A stretch of 64,000 bases of DNA. Origin: Anaerolineales bacterium. GTDB lineage: Bacteria; Chloroflexota; Anaerolineae; Anaerolineales; Villigracilaceae. The notes beneath the pieces were generated by a model. That model had not been told where the DNA came from. It ran no database searches and was given only the letters and a program-made list of their open reading frames with translations. The DNA lies in assembly GCA_030834895.1 (NCBI GenBank), contig JAUQXA010000050.1:124001-188000 (forward strand), written 5' to 3'. The stretch's first letter is position 1; every line of letters starts with the position of its first letter. A program made the position numbers and the translations under genes. Below, one piece after another: positions 25,479 to 33,378 of this stretch.

Positions 25479-27668
25479 TTATAACCGACATGGTATTTCC
25501 AAAGCGAATATTGTTCCGCCAAGCATGAAGCTTTGTTTGACATAAATTCTCCCACCAACAATATCTTCCATTAGGTTGCGAGAAACATACAATCCAACTC
25601 CGCTCCCATCAGGACGAGTTGTAAATCCTGCTTCGAAGATCTTATCCCATAGACTAGCATGAATCCCAGGACCATTGTCTTCAACAAGAATTCTACACAA
25701 TGCTTCTTCTGTTGAAGATTGCACCAACTCCACGTTTACCTTCACCCAACCGCCAACCTCGGGGCGCATTTCGGCAATCTGCTGGATTGCATTAAGAAGA
25801 ACATTAATAAATATCTGTTCAAGCACAACAGACTGATTGCGAATAATTACAACGCTGTCTGAGGGCGTAAAAGATATGGCAACGTGTGAACGCTCACTGA
25901 TATCGCTCAGGAGATCCAACGTTTCCCTGATAATCTCGTCAACCCGTAGTGTCTCATACCTAGCTTTTCCAACAATCCGCCCAAAGGTTTTTATCATATT
26001 AATGATTTTCCTAACATCTTGTTGCAATTTGGAAATCTCACTCCCGATAAGCTCGTAATTTGGCTCGATTGTATGATCGTTAATTTTAGAAAACATCCGC
26101 TTAATATTATTAATACCATATAGAAGAGGTCCAACAAGATTATTCGTCTCATGCACCATAGCACGAGAAAGGTGCCCAATTAGTGCCGTACGTTGCATTA
26201 AGGCAGATTTCTCTCGCAAATTGTTCTGGTCAAGCGCAGCTCCAATGGCAATAGCTATGCCCTCCACATAAGTCTGTTGCTCGGGAGTAATTTGTCTTAC
26301 ATGTTTATCAATTGCAAAAAGGGCATAATCAAATTCCAGTTGTGTCGGGACGGGAACGCCAACACAGGCAACTGCTGAAGGGAACGCTTCCAGCAAATAG
26401 CGAAAGCGGGCGTGCACATATGATCCGATATCGTTAACGACGACTACTTTATGATCCTCTGCCACCTCCCGTATTGGGCTGTAGATCAAAGATGGAATTG
26501 CATATTTATTAAGCGACCCGCCCCCTATATGCTCTGCAACACGGACATTGCGTTGGAACGAGTCAAGTGAAAACAACACAACCAATTCAAAATCCAGATG
26601 AGTACAGCATCGATGCAGAATAGCCTGTATAAATTTGCGGGGATCCAACTTCGGCAAGTCCAACAAGTTCAGCTTTCCCCGCATTATGTCATCTAACTGT
26701 TTGGGTTTACACTCCAGTTCTTGTAAAAGAGATGTTACCAGATCATTTGGAAGCAACGGCTTCAACAAAATCTGCGCGCCACGTTTCTGCAAAGATTCAA
26801 GGGGTTCCATGACTTCATCTGTGAGCGCCCAGTCTATTGCGATAATGACCCCAACCTCGGGCCACTTATCCAAAATAATTTGAGCAAGGCTAGCGCCGCT
26901 CATTCCCGGCAATCCAATATCAATCAAGGCCATATCAGGTTGTGATTTTTCAAGAAAATCAAGTGCTTGCTCGGCGCTTTCTACAACATCTACGCGCTGT
27001 CCTATCCTGCGCAACCAACCTGCTAAAGTTATGGCCTGCCGATTTTCATCCTCTACAACGAGAATATATCTTTGGGGAATATTATCTTCCAATAAAGCCC
27101 CCATCTCCTTACCTGCAATCTGTTTGTCCTTCGAGTTTTTTATAGATATTGACACCTCTTCGTCTAGCAATGGTTTGATCGGGGCAAAGCGAAGTCCGAT
27201 CTGATGCTGTTCGTAATCTATATGTGAAATAATTACACGAATTTTATCGCCCGGCCAAAACAATTCTACTGATGTTTTTTTACACCAAGAAGGAATTTGC
27301 GAGTGATGCAAAAGGCCAGTGACTCCTGATGCAATTTCCACAAAAGCACCATATTCCGCAACCCACGTAACAATACCATCAAAAACTTGACCTTCCCCAA
27401 TTTTTCCGAGTACAGCATCCCATGGATCGCTTTCCGTCAACCGCAAACTAAACTCAAGTAAATGTTCCTTCTTTGAAGAAATTAGAAGTGCTTTTCCACT
27501 CCAACCTAAAGGAAAAAAATCTTTCCATTTTTGGATTTTCTCATTGCTCCATGACAATTCCCTTAGGCGAACAATGCCGCATCCACCATTTTCAGCTTCA
27601 ACAAGCAGACCAAAAGGCAGATGCTTGATGACACGCACAGTAAACAAGCTTACAGATTCCAATCTCAT
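25479..27668 (-). CDS. S1-domain / receiver / GAF / histidine kinase fusion
   Basis: A 729-residue protein with a strong AGGAGG site before the ATG. Residues 5-80 and 93-165 look like two S1/OB-fold domains; the second is clear (GQVFDGIVTWVAEYGAFVEI, GLLHHSQIP, GDKIRVIISHID). Residues 200-318 are a receiver with Glu206-Asp207, phospho-acceptor Asp250 in MALIDIGLPGMSG and Lys303. Residues about 340-490 are GAF-like. The kinase follows: H-box His506 in RAMVHETNNLVGPLLYG, N-box NVLLNAIQQI, G1 VEDNGPGI and G2 GSGVGLYVSRNLM. No transmembrane segment was seen. An RNA- or ssDNA-binding fold fused to a kinase is unusual and suggests a cytoplasmic nucleic-acid-related signal. AT-rich and divergent from the next regulator gene, its likely partner. 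Confidence 0.82.
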   Translation of the reverse strand: MRLESVSLFTVRVIKHLPFGLLVEAENGGCGIVRLRELSWSNEKIQKWKDFFPLGWSGKALLISSKKEHLLEFSLRLTESDPWDAVLGKIGEGQVFDGIVTWVAEYGAFVEIASGVTGLLHHSQIPSWCKKTSVELFWPGDKIRVIISHIDYEQHQIGLRFAPIKPLLDEEVSISIKNSKDKQIAGKEMGALLEDNIPQRYILVVEDENRQAITLAGWLRRIGQRVDVVESAEQALDFLEKSQPDMALIDIGLPGMSGASLAQIILDKWPEVGVIIAIDWALTDEVMEPLESLQKRGAQILLKPLLPNDLVTSLLQELECKPKQLDDIMRGKLNLLDLPKLDPRKFIQAILHRCCTHLDFELVVLFSLDSFQRNVRVAEHIGGGSLNKYAIPSLIYSPIREVAEDHKVVVVNDIGSYVHARFRYLLEAFPSAVACVGVPVPTQLEFDYALFAIDKHVRQITPEQQTYVEGIAIAIGAALDQNNLREKSALMQRTALIGHLSRAMVHETNNLVGPLLYGINNIKRMFSKINDHTIEPNYELIGSEISKLQQDVRKIINMIKTFGRIVGKARYETLRVDEIIRETLDLLSDISERSHVAISFTPSDSVVIIRNQSVVLEQIFINVLLNAIQQIAEMRPEVGGWVKVNVELVQSSTEEALCRILVEDNGPGIHASLWDKIFEAGFTTRPDGSGVGLYVSRNLMEDIVGGRIYVKQSFMLGGTIFALEIPCRL

Positions 27669-27915
27669 ATTGCCTCCTAGCTATTACATATGGTGTGCGC
27701 ACGCTAAGCACAGTTTGGAAGTATACCCCTTCTTGCACATTTCACTTTTTATAACATCTGACCAAAAACTCCTAGAATATTTTTCAGTACTATTGCTTTT
27801 TATCTTAGGTTGTATTTCTCGCGAGCACCTGCACATATAATATTAACTGGATAAATAACAATTAAAAGTATAATTACCATACTTATCTTTTCTTCTCGAA
27901 ATTAGGAGTTCTAAT
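27669..27915. promoter_or_regulatory. AT-rich divergent promoter region of the S1-kinase/receiver pair
   Basis: A 247-bp AT-rich region between two divergent signalling genes, with no coding potential that I trust. Both genes have good ribosome-binding sites at its ends: AGGAGG on the minus side, and TAGGAG eight bases before the ATG at 27916. Several TATAAT-like words occur, but none is decisive. Confidence 0.45.
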
Positions 27916-28923
27916 ATGAAAAAATTACTTTGGATTGACGATAATGAGGCTTTAATTGATAGAGCGACTTCATTATTCGAAGAAAACAACTTCTATATCT
28001 TTAAAGCTACTAATACTTCACGAGCTCTTTCAATACTTCGCGAAGAAAGACTGGACGGTATTCTTCTTGATGTTCATTTACGTGGCGGAGAGAGCGGATT
28101 AGAACTATTAGAAGTAATCCATCGGCTTTATCCATCAAAAAGAATTGTAATTTTTACAGGATATCCTGATTACGGTGATCATATAGTATCCGAAGAACAG
28201 GGTGCGACAGCTTACTTGGCGAAAATTAGCAAATCCGTTCCTCTAGATGAAAAAAAACAGGCTAATTTTTTTTCTGCTCTTCATAAGTTATTTCCGGAAA
28301 GCGAAGGAAATAACGAATCCAAAGAAGGTAATATGTCTCGCACAACCGTGGCAGGAATGACTGATTATTCACACCAATCGCTTGATACCATACTGAACGA
28401 TTTAGGCAACTGGTCAACTACGCTAGTAAAAACAATAGCTCATCTCGAAAACAACAAGCAAAAACTTATCGACAATGAATATTGGAAAACAACCGATGAC
28501 GATTTTAAATGGATTTTTGCTCGTGCTCATATGTTTTACACAACAGCTTTGACAGAGATTAATGAAATTAGAGATCAAATGCCGTTAGAAGTACAACCCA
28601 ATCATGTTACACGCCTTGAGAGGATTGGAAAAACATCCTATGAGATCAACATGGAATGGGGTGATACCTGGCACAATAGGATGAAACCAAAACAATACGG
28701 AGACCCAAATTTTATTATTCTCGAAGACCTTTATGCCAAGAGTCGAGATATGGCTGTTGACCTAATGGATCTGTCAAACGTCGCTGACAGATTAAAAGAC
28801 TATATCGGCAGGAAGGGAAAGCTCGGTCAAAACAATTTGGGTGCATCCAATATTAATGTGAATATTGGACGAGACTTTTCGGGAAATCTAATTGTTGGCA
28901 GTGATAACGAAGCAAATAATTAA
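27916..28923 (+). CDS. Receiver-domain protein with unknown helical region and C-terminal NVNIG/GNLIVG motif
   Basis: A 335-residue protein. Residues 1-130 are a receiver: Asp8-Asp9, phospho-acceptor Asp52 in GILLDVHLRGGESG, Thr81 in VIFTGYPD and Lys103. Residues 140-285 are helical and unlike known output domains; they include WIFARAHMFYTTALTEINEI and DLYAKSRDMAVDLMDLSNVADRL. The C-terminus ends in a short beta-like, Gly/Asn-rich segment, NINVNIGRDFSGNLIVGSDN. Similar G-D-V-G-N-V-G-N tails are common in bacterial STAND/TIR/protease conflict proteins, where they are thought to mediate assembly; that link is from memory and unverified. No DNA-binding domain is seen. Divergent from the S1 kinase and equally AT-rich. 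Confidence 0.72.
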   Translation: MKKLLWIDDNEALIDRATSLFEENNFYIFKATNTSRALSILREERLDGILLDVHLRGGESGLELLEVIHRLYPSKRIVIFTGYPDYGDHIVSEEQGATAYLAKISKSVPLDEKKQANFFSALHKLFPESEGNNESKEGNMSRTTVAGMTDYSHQSLDTILNDLGNWSTTLVKTIAHLENNKQKLIDNEYWKTTDDDFKWIFARAHMFYTTALTEINEIRDQMPLEVQPNHVTRLERIGKTSYEINMEWGDTWHNRMKPKQYGDPNFIILEDLYAKSRDMAVDLMDLSNVADRLKDYIGRKGKLGQNNLGASNINVNIGRDFSGNLIVGSDNEANN

Positions 28924-28989
28924 GTATACTTTAGCAGTAAAGTGTCTATGTCCAAAGTGGCATAGTATGACCGGAATATAGAGGAAACA

Positions 28990-29083
28990 ATGCCAATAGT
29001 CCAAAAACTCAAAGGACTCGTCCAACTCTTCCGTCCCGAACTCCCCTTTTCTGCGGGAGTTTATGTCTTTCTTGGCGAGATCT
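28990..29083 (+). pseudogene. Truncated 5-prime copy of the ubiA-family prenyltransferase gene
   Basis: An ATG with GAGGAAACA upstream opens a frame whose first about 31 residues (QKLKGLVQLFRPELPF...GVYVFLGEI) match the start of the intact prenyltransferase gene at 29651. By eye there are roughly nine mismatches over about 80 aligned bases. Homology stops at about 29083; the frame runs into a repeat and ends at 29149-29151. It is a remnant, not a functional enzyme. The DUF559 gene lies between it and the intact copy. Confidence 0.8.
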
Positions 29084-29104
29084 GCCCCACCCGACCTGCG
29101 GTCA

Positions 29105-29135
29105 CCCTCCCCAAATCCAATGGATTTGGGGAGGG
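29105..29135. repeat. 14-bp perfect inverted repeat upstream of the DUF559 gene
   Basis: CCCTCCCCAAATCC and GGATTTGGGGAGGG form a perfect stem with a three-base loop, starting 21 bases after the point where homology to ubiA ends. It may belong to a mobile palindrome that marks the insertion junction. Confidence 0.7.
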
Positions 29136-29164
29136 ATGGGGTAGGGCTTGAATAGAAACCAACC

Positions 29165-29524
29165 ATGCCACCAAAACGTTCCACACCAAAAATTCTCCAC
29201 CAAGCGGGCGAACTCCGTAAGCAGACCACGCCCACTGAAAAGAAATTATGGGCGTATCTTCGCCTCATGCGTGAAGACGGAGTTCGTTTTCGGCGGCAAC
29301 ATGCTATCGGATCGTTCGTCACAGACTTCTGTGCGCCGCGCAATAAACTCATTATCGAACTGGACGGAAGTCAACACCTCGAGCAGGAAGAGTACGACAA
29401 AGAGAGAACAGATTATTTGGAAGCGCAGGGCTATAAAGTGATTCGCTTTTGGAACAACGATGTGATGACTAATATCGAGGGCGTTATCCTCTCCATCAAG
29501 TTCGCGCTGGAAGAAAGATCATGA
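29165..29524 (+). CDS. DUF559 (Vsr-like) endonuclease-domain protein
   Basis: A 119-residue protein: MPPKRSTPKI, then LRKQTTPTEKKLWAYLR, the typical DUF559 opening, and RFRRQHAIGSFVTDFCAP with KLIIELDGSQH carrying the Asp/Glu residues of the PD-(D/E)xK-like core. The end is FWNNDVMTNIEGVILSI. This family resembles very-short-patch-repair endonucleases; its biological role is mostly unknown. It sits between a truncated and an intact copy of the ubiA start, next to a strong palindrome, which indicates acquisition by insertion or local rearrangement. Confidence 0.88.
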   Translation: MPPKRSTPKILHQAGELRKQTTPTEKKLWAYLRLMREDGVRFRRQHAIGSFVTDFCAPRNKLIIELDGSQHLEQEEYDKERTDYLEAQGYKVIRFWNNDVMTNIEGVILSIKFALEERS

Positions 29525-29650
29525 GTTTACATATGAAGACCAATGCGGTGTCGGAGGTACAGTCCCGAAAGAGGATGATATAGCCGTGAGCAGAGAGAAA
29601 CTGTCCGCACTGACGCCGTTCGTGCCGGACAGGAAATTTGAAAAAACATA

Positions 29651-30511
29651 ATGTCAACATTAACCAAAAAACTCAAAGGTCTCATCCAACTTTTCCGCCC
29701 CGAACTCCCCTTCTCAGCGGGAGTGTGCGTCTTTCTTGGCGAGATTGTCGCGCTGGGCGGGTTCCCGTCCCTGCGGGAGGCGGTGCTTGGCTTTGCGTGC
29801 GGATTTTTCATCTCAGGTTCCGCACTCGTCTCGAACGACTATTTCGACCTCGAAGTGGACAAGGTCAATGCGCCACAGCGTCCGCTGCCATCGGGGATGG
29901 TGTCACCGACGGAGGCGCTGCTCTTCGCCGCCTTCACCATGCTGGTCGGGTTGGCTTCCGCCTTCGCGATCAGCGTCCCCGCCTTTGTGGTTTCGGTCAT
30001 CTTTGGGATCATCGGCGTCCTCTACAACTGGAAATACAAACAGGCGGGATTGCTGGGTAATTTGATGGTCGCCTCGTCGGTGGGAATCACTTTCATCCTC
30101 GGCGGACTTGCCGTGGGTCAGCCGTTCAATCCCATCGTCTGGTTCTTCAGTCTCACCGCGTTCTTGATCGACTTCGGCGAAGAAATTGCCGGCGACGCCA
30201 TGGACATCGAAGGCGACAAGAAGCGGGATTCCAGGTCCATTGCCATTAGAAAGGGAAAGAAATTTGCGCTGCGAATTTCGGCTGGGGCATTCCTGCTGGT
30301 ATTCCTGATTAGCTTCGTCCCCTACTTCATGGGCTGGCTGGGACTCACCTACCTGGTCACCATCTGCGTGGCGAACACGATCACCCTCTTCTCCACCGTC
30401 AAACTACTGAGAAGTCAGACTCCCGCCGAGGGACGCAAATACATGCGCTTTATTTACATGGGGGCAACAGTTGGGATGCTGGCTTATATCCTTACCCAGT
30501 TTTTGGCGTGA
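29651..30511 (+). CDS. UbiA-family prenyltransferase
   Basis: A 286-residue polytopic membrane enzyme with about eight or nine helices. Both aspartate motifs are present: SNDYFDLEVDKVNAPQRPLPSG (about 69-90, NDxxDxxxD) and GDAMDIEGDKKRDSRSIA (about 180-197). These bind the Mg-prenyl diphosphate and place the enzyme in the UbiA superfamily. The RPLPSG and GDKKRDSRS forms resemble geranylgeranylglyceryl-phosphate or (homo)gentisate-type transferases more than UbiA proper, but the acceptor cannot be fixed from sequence. The likely role is quinone or lipid prenylation. Its first 31 codons are duplicated at 28990. Confidence 0.85.
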   Translation: MSTLTKKLKGLIQLFRPELPFSAGVCVFLGEIVALGGFPSLREAVLGFACGFFISGSALVSNDYFDLEVDKVNAPQRPLPSGMVSPTEALLFAAFTMLVGLASAFAISVPAFVVSVIFGIIGVLYNWKYKQAGLLGNLMVASSVGITFILGGLAVGQPFNPIVWFFSLTAFLIDFGEEIAGDAMDIEGDKKRDSRSIAIRKGKKFALRISAGAFLLVFLISFVPYFMGWLGLTYLVTICVANTITLFSTVKLLRSQTPAEGRKYMRFIYMGATVGMLAYILTQFLA

Positions 30512-30623
30512 AATAAAACATGAGCCATTTATGATTGATTTAAGAGTAGCCCGCCTTCCTGGATATATTCCCATGAAAAAACAGAAAGATTCTGCCTGCC
30601 GATAATGTGCGCGAGACAACTGG

Positions 30624-31298
30624 ATGGCTGACCTCCCCGTCGTCTTCATCGCCTGCCGCATCTTTGAGCAATTGCTTTCCCGCCATATTCCAGCGGGCTT
30701 GAAAGGCCATGTCATCTTCATGGATTATGGCTTGCACTCAAATCCCAAAAATTTGCGAAAGACCCTGCAAGCTGAAATCGATTTGATCACCACACCGAGT
30801 CTGATCGTACTGGGGTATGGCATGTGCGGTAACGGATTGAAGGACATCCAGTCCAGAATCCACACCCTGTTGATGCCCAAAACCGAAGATTGCATTGCCA
30901 TTTTCCTCGACTCGGACGCAGCCTATCGCAAAGAGTTCAACGCCCACCCCGGCACCTATTACCTGACCGGCGGCTGGCTGGAGGCTGGCTCCGACCCGCT
31001 CAAAGAGTATGAAAAGTATCTCCAAAAGTATGGGCAGAAAACCGCCGACTTCGTCATGAATGAGCAGTACAAAAATTACAGGCGTATCGCGCTGGTTGGT
31101 CACTCGGAGGAGGATTTGGCGGAATATCGCGAAAGAGCCCTGCGGGTGGCGGATTATTGCAAACGGTGGGGAATGACTTACCATGAAATCAGTGGCTCAG
31201 ATGTCTACGTCCGCAGGTTGGTGGAAGTGGCACTGGATTTATCGAAAGCCGATGAAACTTTTTGGGTAATTCCCCCCGGTGAAAAATTAGAAGGGTGA
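30624..31298 (+). CDS. DUF1638 domain protein
   Basis: A 224-residue soluble protein: VVFIACRIFEQLL at the start, VIFMDYGLHSNPKNLRKTLQ, IVLGYGMCGNGLKDI with a Cys, ETWMG-free central region with YYLTGGWLEAGSDPL, then VGHSEEDLAEYRERAL and ISGSDVYVRRLVEVAL. This pattern is the DUF1638 family, found in methanogens and anaerobes, often near corrinoid methyltransferase genes. The window has four MttB-family genes 21 kb away, which fits a loose functional link. The biochemical role is unknown. Conserved Cys, His and Asp residues suggest metal or cofactor binding. Confidence 0.8.
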   Translation: MADLPVVFIACRIFEQLLSRHIPAGLKGHVIFMDYGLHSNPKNLRKTLQAEIDLITTPSLIVLGYGMCGNGLKDIQSRIHTLLMPKTEDCIAIFLDSDAAYRKEFNAHPGTYYLTGGWLEAGSDPLKEYEKYLQKYGQKTADFVMNEQYKNYRRIALVGHSEEDLAEYRERALRVADYCKRWGMTYHEISGSDVYVRRLVEVALDLSKADETFWVIPPGEKLEG

Positions 31299-31531
31299 GA
31301 ACAAAAGATGGGCGCCTTTTTGTGCGGGTGCTCTTTTTTTGTTCTAGGCAAACAGCAGAGCTGTTTTTTTGTCCAATGACGGGATGTACGTAACTGTGTA
31401 AATCATGTCAAAATTGTGATATTTAGCACTGTTGAAATTTGGGCAATAAATTAAAATGGAATTAATTCGTACTGTAATTCAACTTTATGGATATGAGTTG
31501 GAAGATTTCATTATATAGGAGAGTGTAGTCA
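31299..31531. promoter_or_regulatory. Intergenic region upstream of the multihaem cytochrome locus
   Basis: A 233-bp region. A short hairpin with a T-run (31350-31370) ends the upstream transcript. The stretch 31390-31500 is AT-rich and should hold the promoter of the cytochrome operon; TTGAAA at 31432 and TAAAAT at 31452 are only 14 bases apart, so they are not a convincing sigma-70 pair. The ribosome-binding site is GGAGAG before the ATG at 31532. Confidence 0.4.
31350..31370 (+). terminator. Possible weak terminator after DUF1638
   Basis: AAACAG and CTGTTT form a six-base stem with loop CAGAG, extended by a run of T residues. Short, so modest confidence. Confidence 0.5.
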
Positions 31532-32551
31532 ATGAAGAAACTTCAAAATACTCTTGGTAAACCGGCCTGGATGGCATTCGCCCTGGTTTTTGTGGTTTGC
31601 CTGATGTTTGGAGTGGCAATCGGCACGGCTCAGCCCGTGTCCGCTGCCCAAACCGCAACTGCCACGCCCACACCCGCCGACGTGGTGGCAACCCCGGAGC
31701 CAAGCTATGTTGGATCTGATACCTGCGCCGCCTGTCACAAGGATATTCACGAGACATGGATGGGCACGCTGCATTCACAGGCCTTTTCTTCCCCCGTTTT
31801 TCAGGAGGATTGGACCAAGCTGGGCTCGAAAATTTCCTGTCTCGAATGCCATACTACTGGCTACAATGCCGAGACTGGGAAATATTCCGAAGAAGGCGTT
31901 ACCTGTGAATCCTGTCACGGACCGATGCAGCCGGGTCATCCCCAGAATCCCATGCCCATCACACCGGACTATACATTGTGCGCCACCTGCCATAAATCCA
32001 CCACAGACGAATGGCGCGCCAGCAAACACGGCCAGGCAAACATTAATTGCGAGGCATGTCATAATCCCCATTCGCAGGAACCACGCGCCGAGTCTGTAAA
32101 TGCGCTTTGCGGGAACTGCCACAAGGATACCGGCACATCCTTCACACATGGAACCCATGCCAACTCCGGCTTGCAGTGCACCGACTGTCACATGGCCACC
32201 GCCGGACACACGGAGTCCACAGGCGGGCTGTTTGCCACCGGGCATACCTTCTCTGTCGGTTCCGATGCCTGTATCAATTGCCATAAGGACACGGTGCACA
32301 CGCGCGATTCCATTTTACAGATGAGCGGACAGAGCGCTGGCACCGCTCCTTCGCTCGAAGAACTTCAAAAGCAGGTTCAGGAGCAGGAACAAACGATCCA
32401 GAACCTTGAATCACAAAGCTCCGTTCGCCTGTATACCGGCTTGATGCAGGGCGCGATTGTTGGTCTAATCATGGGCGGGGTTGCCGCATGGGTTGTCAGT
32501 CGCCGCATTCGGTTTGTGGAGGTCGAAGAAAATGACTCCGAAGCCCACTAA
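31532..32551 (+). CDS. Membrane-anchored octahaem c-type cytochrome
   Basis: A 339-residue protein. The signal peptide (about 1-38) ends near SAAQ. Eight CxxCH haem sites occur, with first Cys near residues 65, 103, 125, 150, 173, 193, 216 and 247. A coiled coil (about 274-295, ELQKQVQEQEQTIQNLE) and a single C-terminal membrane helix (about 302-322) anchor it, with the haem part outside. The spacing resembles the cytochrome c3/NapC-NirT/DmsE-like electron carriers rather than nitrite reductases, since no CxxCK was seen. Its stop overlaps the ferredoxin gene by 20 bases. It should pass electrons between the ferredoxin/NrfD-type module and other cytochromes. Confidence 0.92.
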   Translation: MKKLQNTLGKPAWMAFALVFVVCLMFGVAIGTAQPVSAAQTATATPTPADVVATPEPSYVGSDTCAACHKDIHETWMGTLHSQAFSSPVFQEDWTKLGSKISCLECHTTGYNAETGKYSEEGVTCESCHGPMQPGHPQNPMPITPDYTLCATCHKSTTDEWRASKHGQANINCEACHNPHSQEPRAESVNALCGNCHKDTGTSFTHGTHANSGLQCTDCHMATAGHTESTGGLFATGHTFSVGSDACINCHKDTVHTRDSILQMSGQSAGTAPSLEELQKQVQEQEQTIQNLESQSSVRLYTGLMQGAIVGLIMGGVAAWVVSRRIRFVEVEENDSEAH

Positions 32552-33377
32552 GAAGAAAAGAAAAATCGTTGTTGAACTGACTCGCGGTGATTTCATCAAG
32601 CTTGGGGTTGCCGCAGTTGGTTCCATCTTTGCCGCGCCCTTTTTGACCACAGGCCCGCTCTCGCCGTTTGGGCAATTCAAGCAGCAACAATTGGAAGGCG
32701 AGACGGCGGTGGGACATGGCGCCCCAACCGGCGAATATCACTGGGGCATGGTCATTAACCTTGATCTGTGCATTGGCTGCGAATATTGCATGCGCGCCTG
32801 CACCGCCACCAACGATGTCTGGTCCGAGGATCCGTGGAATGTCGTGTTGAAAGAGAAAACGACCGGCGGGCATACCTTCTTCCTCAGCCGCCCCTGCCTG
32901 CACTGCCAGAACGCCCCCTGTGTGGAGGTTTGCCCGGTCAAAGCGACCTATCACCGCGAAGACGGGCTGGTGGTAATGGATTATGACCGTTGCATCGGTT
33001 GTCGTTATTGTCAAGTGGCTTGTCCGTATGATGCGCGTCAATTCAACTGGGAGGAACGTACTGACGAGAATCCCTATGTCCCGGCCTGGGGGGAACCTGA
33101 GATTGAGCGCCGTCCGCGTGGTGTGATCGAAAAATGCACTTTCTGCGTCCACCGTATTGACGCGGGATTGGAAAAGGGACTCACGCCCGGCAAAGACCGC
33201 GAAGCGACTCCGGCCTGCGTCAACATCTGCCCGGTGGGAGCGCGTACCTTTGGCAACCTGAAAGACCCGGACAGCCAGGTCTCTCAATTAATTGAAACCA
33301 ATCCCACCATGCGCCTGCGCGACGACCTGGGGACGGAAGCCAGCGTATACTATATCCCACCCAAGGAGGGCATCTAA
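32532..33377 (+). CDS. Four-cluster ferredoxin subunit, NrfC/DmsB/PsrB family
   Basis: A 281-residue protein starting at ATG 32532 (MTPKPTKKK), inside the end of the cytochrome gene. The N-terminus has a degenerate Tat-like signal (LTRGDFIKLGVAAVGSIFAAPF), with one Arg instead of the twin pair. Cys motifs for four [4Fe-4S] clusters are present: CIGCEYCMRAC, CLHCQNAPCVEVCP, CIGCRYCQVACP and CTFCVHR with ACVNICP. In the family this subunit links an NrfD/PsrC membrane quinone site to a catalytic or cytochrome partner. Here the partners are the octahaem cytochrome upstream and the NrfD protein downstream; no molybdoenzyme is in the same operon. Confidence 0.93.
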   Translation: MTPKPTKKKRKIVVELTRGDFIKLGVAAVGSIFAAPFLTTGPLSPFGQFKQQQLEGETAVGHGAPTGEYHWGMVINLDLCIGCEYCMRACTATNDVWSEDPWNVVLKEKTTGGHTFFLSRPCLHCQNAPCVEVCPVKATYHREDGLVVMDYDRCIGCRYCQVACPYDARQFNWEERTDENPYVPAWGEPEIERRPRGVIEKCTFCVHRIDAGLEKGLTPGKDREATPACVNICPVGARTFGNLKDPDSQVSQLIETNPTMRLRDDLGTEASVYYIPPKEGI

Positions 33378-33378
33378 A

